Source: Lonicera japonica | Taxonomy: Eukaryota > Streptophyta > Magnoliopsida > Dipsacales > Caprifoliaceae | NCBI GenBank assembly: GCA_021464415.1 | Contig: CM038466.1 | Span: 31,650,833 to 31,714,832 of the forward strand | Direction: 5' to 3' | Length of the DNA: 64,000 bases | In this document: positions 9,288 through 19,993 of the stretch, one piece after another | Layout: every line of letters starts with the position of its first letter | Numbering within the stretch: position 1 is the first letter of the stretch | Program-made: the position numbers and the translations under genes | Notes under the pieces: model-generated | Seen by the model: the letters and a program-made list of their open reading frames with translations, nothing else | Database searches by the model: none | Told to the model about the DNA's origin: nothing

Positions 9288-10867
9288 TGTGAGAATCCGC
9301 AAATGCGACCCCCCGGGTCTCGTCCCCGTTTCGGTTAGGGCGTCTGAAACGTCGGAACGGATCCCGTCGTTCCATTTGCAAGGAGTGTTTTCTCTCTTGA
9401 TTCGTATCAAGTGTCCCTATGTTTTATTTCTAGATGCAAAGGGATTTGTTCAGAGTCGCCAGCACGTTTTACGAGAAAACGGACAAAAATAGTTGCGTAA
9501 AAGGAAAGGTTACAGATAAGCCTTTCTTTACACGTTTGTCTACGAAACCAGGATTCTATAGGGTTCGGAAACTATATTACGGTTTGGGAAGGTGTTAAGC
9601 ACCCATTCCGCCCTTTCGGTCTCTAGTGGTCTTATACGTTTATTCTATGTTGAAAAACTTGGATGCTTTTACTGATAGCCTACTACTTTCTAAGTGGAAA
9701 CCCTAATTCTTTAGGAAAAACGGGAAAGGGATAGAAAACTTTGTGTTCCAAGATCCGATGTTTCGTTTTGAGAAATATAATTTATAAGTGACAAAAGTGA
9801 TTTTCTTTAGAAACGGAGTTTCCCGTATTATTTCTCGGATAATGATGGTTTTATCGGGTTTTGACTATTTTTCGTAAAAAGTCCGGATCTATATAATGGA
9901 ACTAATTCAATATGGAATTGGAACTCTTGAGGGGAGTTTTACCGGACGTATCGCAATCTATGAAACAGATAGGATATGTCGGGTTTTTAATTCCTAAGTA
10001 AGTTTTAACGGTCCGGGTTTGAAAACAGAGTTTTATCCGGATGGTAATGTACTTACTCTTCTGGTTTTACAAATGATTTTATCAGGGTCTTTTGTTTTGA
10101 AAACGACAGGCTATTTGTAACTTGACAATAAGTTTATTCAAATAAAACATGGACAAAATAACAGAAATAAAACAAGTATACAAATATTTAATGTTAAATA
10201 CTAGGAGAGACTTTCTTTACCTTCCCGACGAAAAAAATAATAAGAAAGAAAATATAATCCGGCGGAGAGATTTCCAGTGATAATAATCTTTTCCTTCTTC
10301 AGATATTTTCGAGAATTCGGTTCCAGAGACGGGACACGTCGAGTGTCGAGAATAGATCCGATAATTCTTCAGAGATAAGACGATAATATAGAATGCTTGG
10401 TAAAATCAGACTTAAGTTCTAGAATTCCCAGATTCCAAAAAATGCTCCTCTTCTTAAACCCTTGGGGGGGCTGGTCTATTTATACTGCTCGGAGGGGATT
10501 GTCGCGCGACATTCCCCAACGAAATGCAAGTGTCGCGCGACATATCTGATTGTCGCGCGACATTCCCGTATGTCGCGCGACAAGCGGCTGAAGTGATGGG
10601 TAATGACACTGTGATGTGTCAGAAAGTTGTTGGTCGCGTGCAGAGAGGGATTGTCGCGCGATATAGTGGGATTGTCGCGCGACATATCAGGGATTGTCGC
10701 GCGACAATGTGATATGTCGTGCGACAATCCTACAAAAAGATAGGTTTGTCGCGCAACAAAACCTCCTCATGGTAGTTTCGGATGCTCGGGGGGGCCCAGA
10801 CTCCAAAAACAGTAGTTCTCGTAAGTCGTTAGGGTTCTTGCGGGGGTCACGGATCGGGGTGTCTACA
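9288..10867 (-). repeat. 5' LTR of the element (minus orientation)
   Basis: 1580 bp, matching 1186-2765 with about 20 differences by eye. It drives the element on the minus strand. Its outer boundary abuts the right copy of the target duplication ATTAT (10868-10872), after which the interrupted MULE gene resumes. Confidence 0.93.
10476..10758 (-). promoter_or_regulatory. 5' LTR promoter: TATA box plus palindrome array
   Basis: The counterpart of 2374-2656. TATAAATAG lies at 10484-10476 on minus, with nine TGTCGCGCGACA-type palindromes at 10500-10758, the nearest about 16 bp from the TATA box. This is the promoter positioned to transcribe gag. Confidence 0.75.
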
Positions 10868-12578
10868 ATTATCAATAAATCAAAGGCAGATATATAGGCA
10901 ATTGGGTGTAAATTGCATGAAAATAGTGCAAATGGCGGTTCGTGCTTGTAAGAGGAAGAAGAAACACGTGTAATTTGAGATAACGAAGTTCGAGAGTCTC
11001 CACACATGCATATTTGATCATTTGAAACTAATTCACAAACATTTGGATTACAAATTCATTGCCAGTAAAGTAAAACACTTGGTTGAGGTTGATCCAGCCC
11101 TTAAGATTCGCATTATCGTGGCATTTGTTACGAATGAATATGGTTACAAGATTTCATATCGGAAAGCATGAAATGCGAAACAAAAGGATATTAAAACAAT
11201 ATTTGGGAATTGGAAAGAGTCTTATGCTACTATGCCGAGATATTTGGCTACCATTAAGTACAACAACCCATGCACAATCCATGAGTGTAGAAGCAAACAG
11301 TATGATGGCCATTATTGTATTTTTGAAAAGATTTTTTGGGCCTTTAGTGCGTCTATTGAAGGCTTAAGGCATTGTCAGCCTGTTATAAGTATAGACATAA
11401 CACATTTACGTAGCAAGTATACTGAGAAATTATTTGTTGTAATGGCCATTGATGCAAGCGAAGAAATATTTTCATTTTTGTGTTTGGATACGGCGATGAG
11501 AAAGCCATGACACAAGGCATTATTTTCTCATGTGGTTTTGGCATTATGTCGTGAGGGGAAGAGATGACATCTGCTTGATTTTTGATCGCCACAGGGGCAT
11601 ATTGACTATAATCAATTTTGAATCACAATTTCAAGAGTGGAATACGTACCATTGGTTCTATATGCAGAATATTCATAATAACTTCACAAACAAATATAAA
11701 CTAGATGAGACTTTAAAGATACTAATGTAGAAAGCTGCCACTGCTTACTGCTTGCTGAAATTCAATAAGTACATGGTCATGATAAAAGAGTATGATGAAT
11801 ATCAGATGAGCGAAGGAAAAAAATCGTGGAGGTGGTTAAACCAAATTTCCCTAGAAAAGTGGACTTTTATTCATGATGGAAGGCATCGCTATGGGATAAT
11901 GTCAACAAATATTTCGGAGGTTTTCAACGGAGTTTTAATTAGAGTGAGATTTTTCTCTATTATTGCATTAGTGCAGCTCATTTTTCATTGCCTTGTTATG
12001 TACTTTTGCCATCGAGGTGAGCAAGGAAAAAAAAGGATTGAAGATTCAGAGGTGAAACACACGACATTCAGGGGGATTTAATTATCGAAGCTTATGAAGG
12101 ATATCGCCAAATATACTATTTTTAGGCATAACAATTCGGAGGGAGTAGTCTCTGTCACGTCAACCAAAAGAAGAATGTAAACATCCAGGAAAGCACGTGC
12201 AGTTGCAAGAGGTAGGGAATTTTTAAGTATCCTTATTCACATGTTATGGTGGTGTGTGTTGAACTAAGGCTTGGTCCGAAGTATTTAATTGATCAATACG
12301 TGAGTATTGAGTTATACGTTGCTAGCTTTTTTAGTACTCTGCATCCTACTTTACCAAAAGATTATTGGGAAACCTATTTGCCCCATACTGTAGGTATTTT
12401 GATCCCTAATCCAAATTTGTTACGTCAAAATGGTTGACTATCTTCACGCATTCATAACTAGATAGACATGATCAATCGTTGAAGGAACAACCATTGTGAG
12501 ATTTGTGGGGAGGCGGGACATGATCACTGCACTTGTCCCCGAAATAAGAACAAACAGTTGTTGTTGCCTTCTAATTAG
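10868..12578 (+). pseudogene. MULE transposase, catalytic and C-terminal part, copy A
   Basis: Continuation of 378-1185 after the LTR element. Fragments in several frames, in order: a MuDR-type transposase core with first-aspartate context ISIDITHLRSKYTEKLFVVM; second-aspartate context DICLIFDRHRGIL; the YHWFYMQNIHNNFTNKYK stretch; the WTFIHDGRHRYGIMSTNISE stretch; a degraded SWIM-type zinc finger (CSC..., with H preserved in the SHV-like phrase); and a C-terminal CCHC knuckle CEICGEAGHDHCTC ending at TAG 12576-12578. Plant MULE transposases use DDE-type catalysis to cut and paste DNA. Many stops and frameshifts make this copy dead, and copy B shares most of them. Confidence 0.82.
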
Positions 12579-13227
12579 ATATGCAGTCTTACTTTATTAT
12601 TTACATCTTTAAGATTTCAAGCTTTCAGGTATTAGGATATTTATGTTAACTTATGATGTATTGTTAATTTAGACAAATATGGTGAAGTATGGTGAAGTTG
12701 AATTATTATGTTGTTGAGATCTTTGTAGTTAACTTATTATGTAACTTATTAGGATCTTTGTGTTAACTTATTATGTTGTTGTATTTCTTAAGTATGGTGA
12801 ATTTGAATTTGTTAGATACGCCTTGAAATTGGCGATATTTCGCCTTATTTAAATTTAAATTTAAAGCAACTACCATTATTGCCAGCTTCTACTGTCATAA
12901 TGACTCTTGTAAATCAAGCTATACTGCCATCTCAATCACATAGTTGCCAGTCGTATTGTTGTATTGTTAGCTTAGTGTCATAGAAGTGTATTGTCATTTC
13001 ATTTACATTGTAGTGTACTGTAGCAATTGCCCTCCTATGTACACATAATATTAGCACCATCGTTGCTTCATAATTTTATAAATCGAGGCGTATTGTCATC
13101 TCATTAAAAGAGTTGCGAATGAGTTTATCAGTGATAGTGCAGTGTAGTGTCAACTCAGTGTCATAAAAATGTACTGTCATTTCATTTACATAGCATTGTA
13201 CTGTAGCAATGCATGTCTATATAGCAT
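12579..13227 (+). other. Intergenic; internal imperfect repeats
   Basis: No gene seen. Two imperfect repeat groups are visible: ATGTTAACTTATTATG-type phrases (12640-12780), and a roughly 170-bp spaced duplication containing TGTCATTTCATTTACAT followed by GTACTGTAGCAAT (12990-13030 and 13170-13210). The whole stretch recurs in copy B (35765-36415). Confidence 0.6.
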
Positions 13228-13228
13228 T

Positions 13229-13836
13229 ATATAAGTACAATTTATAAATAATTTTCTAATAACTCACTCTTAACAATGGCTTCTTCTAGCTCAAACGATA
13301 ACCAATATGAAAACATAGATAAATTCTTAATGACTAACGAAATTATGATGTGTGATACTTGAAAACAAGTGACCCATGATGGTAAGTGGTGTGAGCGTGA
13401 TAACCAGCTAACATGGAAGCAAATTGCTGCAATTTTTAATATAGCACCTAAGAAATTGAGCTCCTTGCGGAAAAACATTGATGTGACTCCTGATCAACTT
13501 GCTCAGCTGTGGCCAAAGTTGAACCAGCGGTGAAAAAATTTAACTGCTTTTACAATGATAAAGAAATGCCTACTTTTCATCCAAATTTTTTTATTGATTA
13601 TCCTAAAAATAGGGCCCAATATCTCGCAAAATTTTAAGGCGATATTGAGAGGGAAATGGTGAGAGCTTATTTTACCAATTATTTTGTATTAAAAATTAAT
13701 TGAAGGTTTTAATGCATAATATTTTATCTTATCTTTCCTGCAAAAAGATCACGCCTATCTCATGTACTTGGTGGAAGAAGGCGTCAAGTTCCCCTATATA
13801 ATGTACTGGAATTTCTTTAAAGATTGTTTCAATTAA
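13229..13836 (+). pseudogene. Small MULE-linked gene of unknown function, copy A
   Basis: A TATA box (TTATATAAG, about 13228-13236) lies some 40 bp before ATG 13276. The frame reads MASSSSNDNQYENIDKFLM, hits TGA after CDT, then resumes as WCERDNQLTWKQIAAIFN and IDVTPDQLAQLW before a one-base deletion (relative to copy B) brings TGA at 13531-13533. Downstream, a second segment encodes HAYLMYLVEEGVKF and PYIMYWNFFKDCFN, ending at TAA 13834-13836. It is separated by an intron-like stretch with GTGAGAG at the start and a pyrimidine tract at the end. The product is not recognised. The position after the transposase suggests an accessory gene of the same MULE. Confidence 0.45.
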
Positions 13837-14085
13837 TATTTGGTTTTAGTATGTAATGTTTAAGTTGATGTCTTTATATGTTTTAGTTTGTTTCATGTGT
13901 CATATTTTCCTTTGTTTTATGTGTAACGTTGCAATCACGTTAGGAAATTTTGTACTTTAATAAATGTTGAACTTAGTTTGTTATCTTAACAAAAAGCATT
14001 GCATAAGATTAAAATTTAATATGAACATAATAAAACATAAAAAGTGAACATAAATAATACATAGAAAATGAGTCATCCATCCATA

Positions 14086-17000
14086 TTAAACAAAACATCC
14101 ATCGAAAAGATCATTTATACCCGAACTGCGTGTTTTCTTCATACGTAATTCATCAGGACTAGCTAAGAGGTATAGTATAGGAACAACTTGCCTTCTTTCT
14201 TGTGATACGACCTCTTCGCTTAGTTGCTCTACAAGTATATCAGCAAATGGTTAAAGCTTATATTATAAAAGTAACAAAATTTTTAAAAGATTGATGTTTA
14301 TTTTACCGCATCGAAATCGACTTCATTCACGTTTGTATAAGCAACTTTTATATCTTGGTAGTACTTCTCAAATTTGAATACAGAAATTTCGAGATTTATC
14401 CACAAAGACTTAAGCTCTTCAGTGTTATTATTCCATGGAAGTTTGATGTCAGGCCAACTGGTGAGAATTAAATATGGTTGCAAATTGAAACCAAGTCTGA
14501 CGGTTATCTCGGTCGCAACATTTTTCAGACTTAGTTAGCTCATTCAAAGCATTGCACAAACAAAATTGCTCTTCCGAGTTAAGTAGGTTATCACAATGGA
14601 AAAAAGACTCGTCGAGCAGAAAATGAAGTTGTGGAAGTCATTTTTAGATGATCTATTATGTTTGTAAGACCTGTAATGTGTATATATAAAAGAAATTTAT
14701 TTTAAAATTATTACATTTCTCTTAGAGGACAAAGCACTATGCAGTCACGTGAATGCTTTAATATAGCTTTTTACAAGAGCTGTTATTTCATTTCCTATAA
14801 TTGTCTACAATTTTCTCATTTGTATTCAAATCCCAACAACAGCAAAACTGTTTTAGTGGCTTGTCAAATCTTTGATAAAGTAAAAAGCTTAATATTTTTC
14901 CCAAGGGACTCGTCAAATCCAACGCACTGTTCAATTACATGTTTCTAAATATCTAATATAGCATCTCATACATTACACAATCTCACTTCGATCTCATAAA
15001 ATAAATACATGAAGAAAGCAAGCATTTAGATAAACCCATTACATATAATTAAAATTTAAAATGAGCATAAAACTTATCCATCATATGCATTAGACGAATA
15101 AGCATTTACATCCATTGGATGAAATGAAAGTAGACGATTCATGGCTATTTACAGCCGTCACTTTTAGATAAATCTAGTGTCTCAATCACTTTTCATTTGC
15201 ATCTGTGCATCTGGAGTCGTGATCATTTTTTTAGTATTGTATAAAAACCATGTGTTCAAAGACTTTGTTTTTCATATAATAGTTTGGCATACATAGTTCA
15301 GCAAATCTTCTGGGTCATATCCGTGAAAAAATCAATTTGCATTGATTTTCCATTCGAATTAAGTTGGTTTATGACTATTGTTGGTCGGAAAATACTCTAG
15401 AGGGGGGTGAATAGGGTTTTTAAAAACTTAATCAAATTTTTAAAATCGTTTTTAAAAATATTTAATGTCAATATCAATCAAGCAACTAAGATACAAAGTT
15501 AATTACAATCACAATGAAGATGTAGCAGTATATAATAGAGCAAGAGATAGAAAGATTAAACCAATAGAAGTCGAAGACTTTTTGTCCACATGGTTTGGCT
15601 TGTTAGCCCCTACTTTCGTGCTCGGTTAGTTCCCCGAGAATTTTCACTAATACCAATCTTCTTCCGGGTGAAGATCAAACCACTACAAGCATTCAAACTC
15701 TTACAAATGTTGCTACCTCACAACACTCAACACAAGAACAACTTCTTGCTTTTCTAAGAGATAAACCTCTTTTGAATTTAGAAGAATAAGTTTTTGGTGA
15801 TACACACCAAAGTACAATAACACTCAAGTGTATAAAGAATACAAATTAAGCTCACGCTAGAGGTTATCAAGTTTGATCAAGAATGATAGCTCAAGAATTA
15901 ATGATTTGATTAAGTGAAGATTTTGATTTTTCAAGTAAAACTCTCAAGAATGATTTTTGGCAATAGATGATGTTCAAAGTTAGTAAGAGTGCCCAAAAAG
16001 TATTTTAGAAGTCATATATATAGTTTGGGAAACAATATGGCCGTTTGGGGTGGTCAAAGCACAAAACTAGTCTAGCAAGAAATCTCCAACGACTATATTT
16101 CCTCGATGAAGTCGACTCCCATGCATTTCATGTAGTCGACTACATAAAGTAGTCAACTCCTTCAATGGTAATGTAGTCGACTACATTTCTCTAAAGTAGG
16201 GAGGTTTTGTGCAATTTTTCAACTTTTGTATTTTGACTCCAAAATCGATTCTAATGCTTGGGGAATGTCAAAAATAGGTTTGTAAGACTTCTAATATAGT
16301 TTTTGTAACAAGAATCATTCATATGAATTTATGGTGAATTTTTCAAGATGATTAGTTTTCGGTAAAAGGCATTTTCAAAGAGAAAACTAGTTCCAATCAA
16401 TCTTACCAAGATTAAATCATCTTAAGAGCTACATAATTGATCAATGATAACTTTTACATAAAATCTAAGCACTCACTCAATTTTTGTTAATAATTCGAGT
16501 TTTCGAAATGCTTGATTTTCTTATACGTTTCTTCACTTGTTTGTTGATCTTGATCCTCTCTTGGTTGTGGTTATTTGTATAGCACACAGAGGTCATTTAA
16601 GTTCATTTCTTGTGAGTTCAAGCAAGTGTTGAGCTTGAATAAGAATTGACGTTTTCGGTTCGAAGTCAAACTTGGTCGGTAGAGATATTGTTAAGAGCTA
16701 ACATCATTTGAACACACAAGTTAAATAACACTTTGTTAACTTATTGTTATTATTAAAATAAGATTAATTGACTTTAAGGTCAACAACTATCGTTGTCCAT
16801 TTGAGGCTTATTCGATTGGTTCAGTCAATTAACTTTGCTATCAACAAGAGATGTTTATCAATTGATTCAGTCAATGGATGTAGTGAGTTTTGTCCGTATG
16901 CAACACCCTCCAGTCTTCACCAAACACTTCAAACCAAAACTTATCAAACAGAGTATTGTTATAGTATACCCATTTATTCCATGTAATGTACAAATGCAGT

Positions 17001-17440
17001 GAGCAGTCAAAAGGCATGTGATAAGTATTTAGAAAATACCATAGATAAACATAGAATAAAAGCGTCCATGAGTGCAAAGGTACGAATGCTAGTGGGGAAC
17101 GAAAGGAAAATTCGAGATTAGGCCATTGATATAGAAAATCTCTTGGCCTCAAAAGAGGAGATGGAGTTTTCAAAAACCCTGGACACATTGGTGTGATTCT
17201 AAAAGCTCGATTTCTCAAAAATCTATCTCGTATTTCCCTTTGAATTTCAGATGGAAGGAGGGGAACCAAATAATCAATTTTCGAGGAATTGATCATGTTT
17301 TGTTTATAGTAAGAAAGAAGTAAGAAAACGTTGGATATTTTTATTGATATTGAAGTGAGATGAGAGTTAGATGAATATGATTCTTCTATAGAAGTGAAAT
17401 CAATGCTTTTCACATTTGTATTTGTTGTAAAATTAGTGGG
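14086..17440 (-). pseudogene. Unknown gene remnant, copy A, broken by a solo copia LTR
   Basis: On the minus strand, coding-like phrases run in order: a 190-residue stretch at 17440-16871 (IDYLVPLLPSEIQREIRDR, then FLKTPSPLLRPRDF, LHSWTLLFYVYLWYFLN, FWFEVFGEDWRVLHTDKTHY) continuing to KHLLLIAKLIDSTNRISLKW near 16791. The Ty1/copia solo LTR (16785-15379) interrupts. The phrase resumes at 15378 as IVINQLNSNGKSMQIDFFTD. Further down are LPWNNNTEELKSLWINLEIS (14483-14298, ending at a GTAAAA donor-like site) and a C-terminal segment DILVEQLSEEVVSQERRQVV plus SPDELRMKKTRSSGINDLFD, ending at TAA 14088-14086. I do not recognise the family. Reading through the LTR makes sense only if the LTR is removed, so the insertion hit a coding or recently coding sequence. 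Confidence 0.5.
15379..16785 (-). mobile_element. Solo Ty1/copia LTR, copy A
   Basis: 1407 bp, TGTTGGTCGG...AAGGTCAACA on the plus strand, with target duplication ACTAT at 15374-15378 and 16786-16790. In minus orientation it begins TGTTGACCTT and ends with CTATTCACCCCCCTCTAGAG shortly before the terminal CAACA. This phrase is typical of the 3' end of plant copia (SIRE/Maximus-like) LTRs. A TATA-like box reads ACTATATATATGA on minus (16024-16012). Palindromes ATGTAGTCGACTACAT lie upstream of it (16130-16145 and 16171-16186). It is at the same site in copy B, so it is older than the duplication. Confidence 0.88.
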
Positions 17441-19485
17441 TGTGAGAACCCGCATTTTCGACGCCCGGGGTCCTCGTGGGCGGAAATTCCATTGTTACTT
17501 TGAAAATCGGTTTTGAAAAGAATAAGAGTCGCCAGTTTGTTTTACTAAACAAACAAAAAAAGTTTGTGTAAAAGAGACGTATTTATGGACTAAATATCAT
17601 CTTATACACAATGTATGCGAAACTAGTTGATTCGAAAGTTCGGGGATTAAGTTACGAATCGAGAAGGTGTTAGGCACCCAATTCGCCCTTTCGGTCTCTT
17701 AAGTAGGATATGCATGTGTTATAATTCAGTTCTTGCATGCTATTGCTATTACTTTACAACTTTTCGTGCTTGCTTTAGAAATCAAGATTTTGGGGTTGGG
17801 ATGAAAACGATGTGTTTCTTAATTCGCCCATGATTTTAAAAATAAGTGTGTGTGTGTGATTTGAAAAAGAAAATTTGACAATAATAAATGCAATGAAACA
17901 AGTGATTTTGTAAATTATTGGGCTTTTCGAAAACTGATTCAATGTGGAATCTTATATTTGATGTAATATGAGGCGAGTTGACCGATCGTATACCATAGTT
18001 CATTGATTAAACCGGTATAGATGGCACTAGTGCTCTCATCATCGAGTATTCATCACATATACACCGCAATTTATGAGTTAGATTGAATATATAGCGATTA
18101 TTGATTCCTTCGTATAACAATACCACTAATTCGGTATTTTGAAAAAGTAAGAAAGTAATAATACTATTTTGGAATTGGATTAGGGTTTGTTATATGCCTT
18201 TGATATTGAAAATCAATTTGAAAAAGGGTTTTGAAAAGCTATCAAATGATAGAAATTATGCAAACAAGAGTATGAATTATAAAACTGACGAATAAATAAA
18301 AGAAGAAAGAGAAAATTATACCTGAGCCTCCTTGGAGGGAGAGAATAAGGTTCTCTTGGTGTGTACCACGAAATCCCCTTGATTGTTGATCAAAAATATG
18401 AATGAAGGGGGGTCTATTTATAGTTGAAAAAATACTTGGAGAGTAAGAAAAGAGATTGCGACTAGGACTCTTGGAGCATGTCGCGAAACCTTCCCACTGT
18501 TGGATCATGCTTATTTTTGGATATGTGTTGAAAATATAAGTCTTCTAGATCGTGTAAAAATTTCAGGTCCATCAGAGTTCGGGAAGGTCTCCGTTTGCTC
18601 TGATTGGTATGAAGAGTTTGTTTCCATGTAGGAAAGGTACTTATTGTAGACAAGGTCACTTGTTTGCAAGAAAAGTCAAGTTCTAACCATTGGATCATGC
18701 TTAAGTTTGGATATATATTGAAAATATAAGTCTTTTAGACCCTGTAAAAATTTGAAGACAATCAGAGTTCGGAAAGGACTCGGTCTCCTCGGGTTGGTAC
18801 AAAAAGTTTGTTCCCGCATAGGAAACGTACTTATGTACAGCAACCTCGACAACTGAACTTCTAGCTGTTGGATTATGCTGAATTTTGAATATGTTTTCCC
18901 TCAAAATGTTTTCTAACTTTTTACAAATTTGAGGTCGATCAGAATTTGGGAAGGCCTATATTTATTTTAATTTGCTATGAAGGACATTTTAACTATAATT
19001 GCACGATAGACAAATTGATTCTTGATGATCCCATGTCCGACAAAGCTAAGCTTTGAATATGTTCTTCCCCACGATAATACCTATCTATTGAACAAATTTC
19101 AGATCATTTTAACTTCGAGAAGGCCTCCATTTGATCACCCAAGACAAACTCATGGTTTTCTGAATTTTCAGAGATCCGACCGTCGGATCGAGCTGATTTT
19201 TGAGTATGCTACTCCTTATGGTAATATCTAACAATTCTCAAAGTTTCAGGATGATCTGAAATGTGTAACTCTCCTTTCACAAGTTTTCAGGAGTTTTGAC
19301 GATTTTCGATTCTGGCAATTTTCGATAATTTTGTAACTTCTCATCCGGGGTCCTTTCGGCTTTCTTCCTTGACCTGTATCACATATACAAAGCATGTGTG
19401 CATCTAAGAATGCCCGTGCATGCATGCGTGTTCATTTATTTGGAAATTAGGATTCTTGCGGGGGTCACAAAATGAGGTGTTCACA
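17441..19485 (-). mobile_element. Solo LTR of a second Tat/Ogre-like family, copy A
   Basis: 2045 bp, from TGTGAGAACCCGC to GAGGTGTTCACA on the plus strand, with target duplication GTGGG (17436-17440 and 19486-19490). The terminal phrases (TGTGAGAA.CCGC, and TTCTTGCGGGGGTCAC near the other end) are shared with the LTRs at 1186 and 9288, so the families are related, but the middle differs. A minus-strand TATA box, CTATAAATAGACC, lies at about 18424-18412, giving a minus orientation. No internal region remains, consistent with LTR-LTR recombination. The insertion separates the minus-strand phrase starting at 17435 from a possible upstream ATG at about 19495. Confidence 0.88.
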
Positions 19486-19490
19486 GTGGG

Positions 19491-19993
19491 CATTGATGCA
19501 GTCTCGTGAATGTGTAAAAAACTATTGAAAGTAGTCAATAATTTCTTCCATGGAATAGTGAGTGGTCATATCATGTTATATATATCTCTATATTTGTCAG
19601 TTGTATTCAAATTGGCACAACAGTAAAACTTTTTAAGTGAGTAGTCAAATCTCTACTACAACCCATTGGATCATCGAATCATATACTTTTCAGTGGCTCT
19701 TCAAATCTCTGATAAAGTAAATAGAGATGGAGTAAAACTTAATGGTTGGTTTGCTCAGTTAATATTTATTTGTTTACTTTATTTTTAAATAATTTTCAGG
19801 TTGTATTGCGTTGAAGCTCTTTGGTTTCATTTTTCTAATATATAATGTTTCTTATTTTCGATACTTAAAATTTTAATTATATTTAATGTCTTTTCTCAAA
19901 TTTGCCAAAATTATTGGGCCTTATACCCCTCAAATAATACAACTAATCATAACAAATATCCATTTACAATAGTAACAACTAACAATCAACCTA
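19491..19993. other. Intergenic, with an old duplicate of 14735-14945
   Basis: No gene. The first about 240 bp resemble 14735-14945 (shared: ATGCAGTC.CGTGAATG, TTGTATTCAAAT, CAACAG.AAAACT, TCAAATCT.TGATAAAGTAAA). This suggests an ancient internal duplication within the repeat unit, older than the A/B duplication because copy B has both members. Confidence 0.5.

Larger units (their letters stand above)
1186..10867 (-). mobile_element. Non-autonomous Tat/Ogre-like LTR retrotransposon carrying gag plus an antisense PMD gene
   Basis: Two direct 1580-bp LTRs (1186-2765 and 9288-10867) flank the element, with target duplication ATTAT (1181-1185 and 10868-10872). Copy B holds the empty site near 34055. 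The element reads on the minus strand: 5' LTR 10867-9288, primer site 9286-9269, leader, gag 8596-6899, then a region with no protease, reverse transcriptase, RNase H or integrase that I can recognise, then 45-bp repeats and the 3' LTR. A four-exon plant-mobile-domain gene lies antisense at 4291-6987. The tRNA-Arg-type primer site and the gag zinc knuckle point to the Tat/Ogre branch of Ty3/gypsy. By eye the LTRs differ at about 20 sites (about 1.3%), so insertion was recent compared with the duplication. Without pol it would need an autonomous partner. Confidence 0.92.

Noticed and set aside
1186..10867. Plus-strand orientation of the LTR element
   Set aside because: gag, the primer site and the LTR TATA boxes all read on minus; only the added PMD gene reads on plus.
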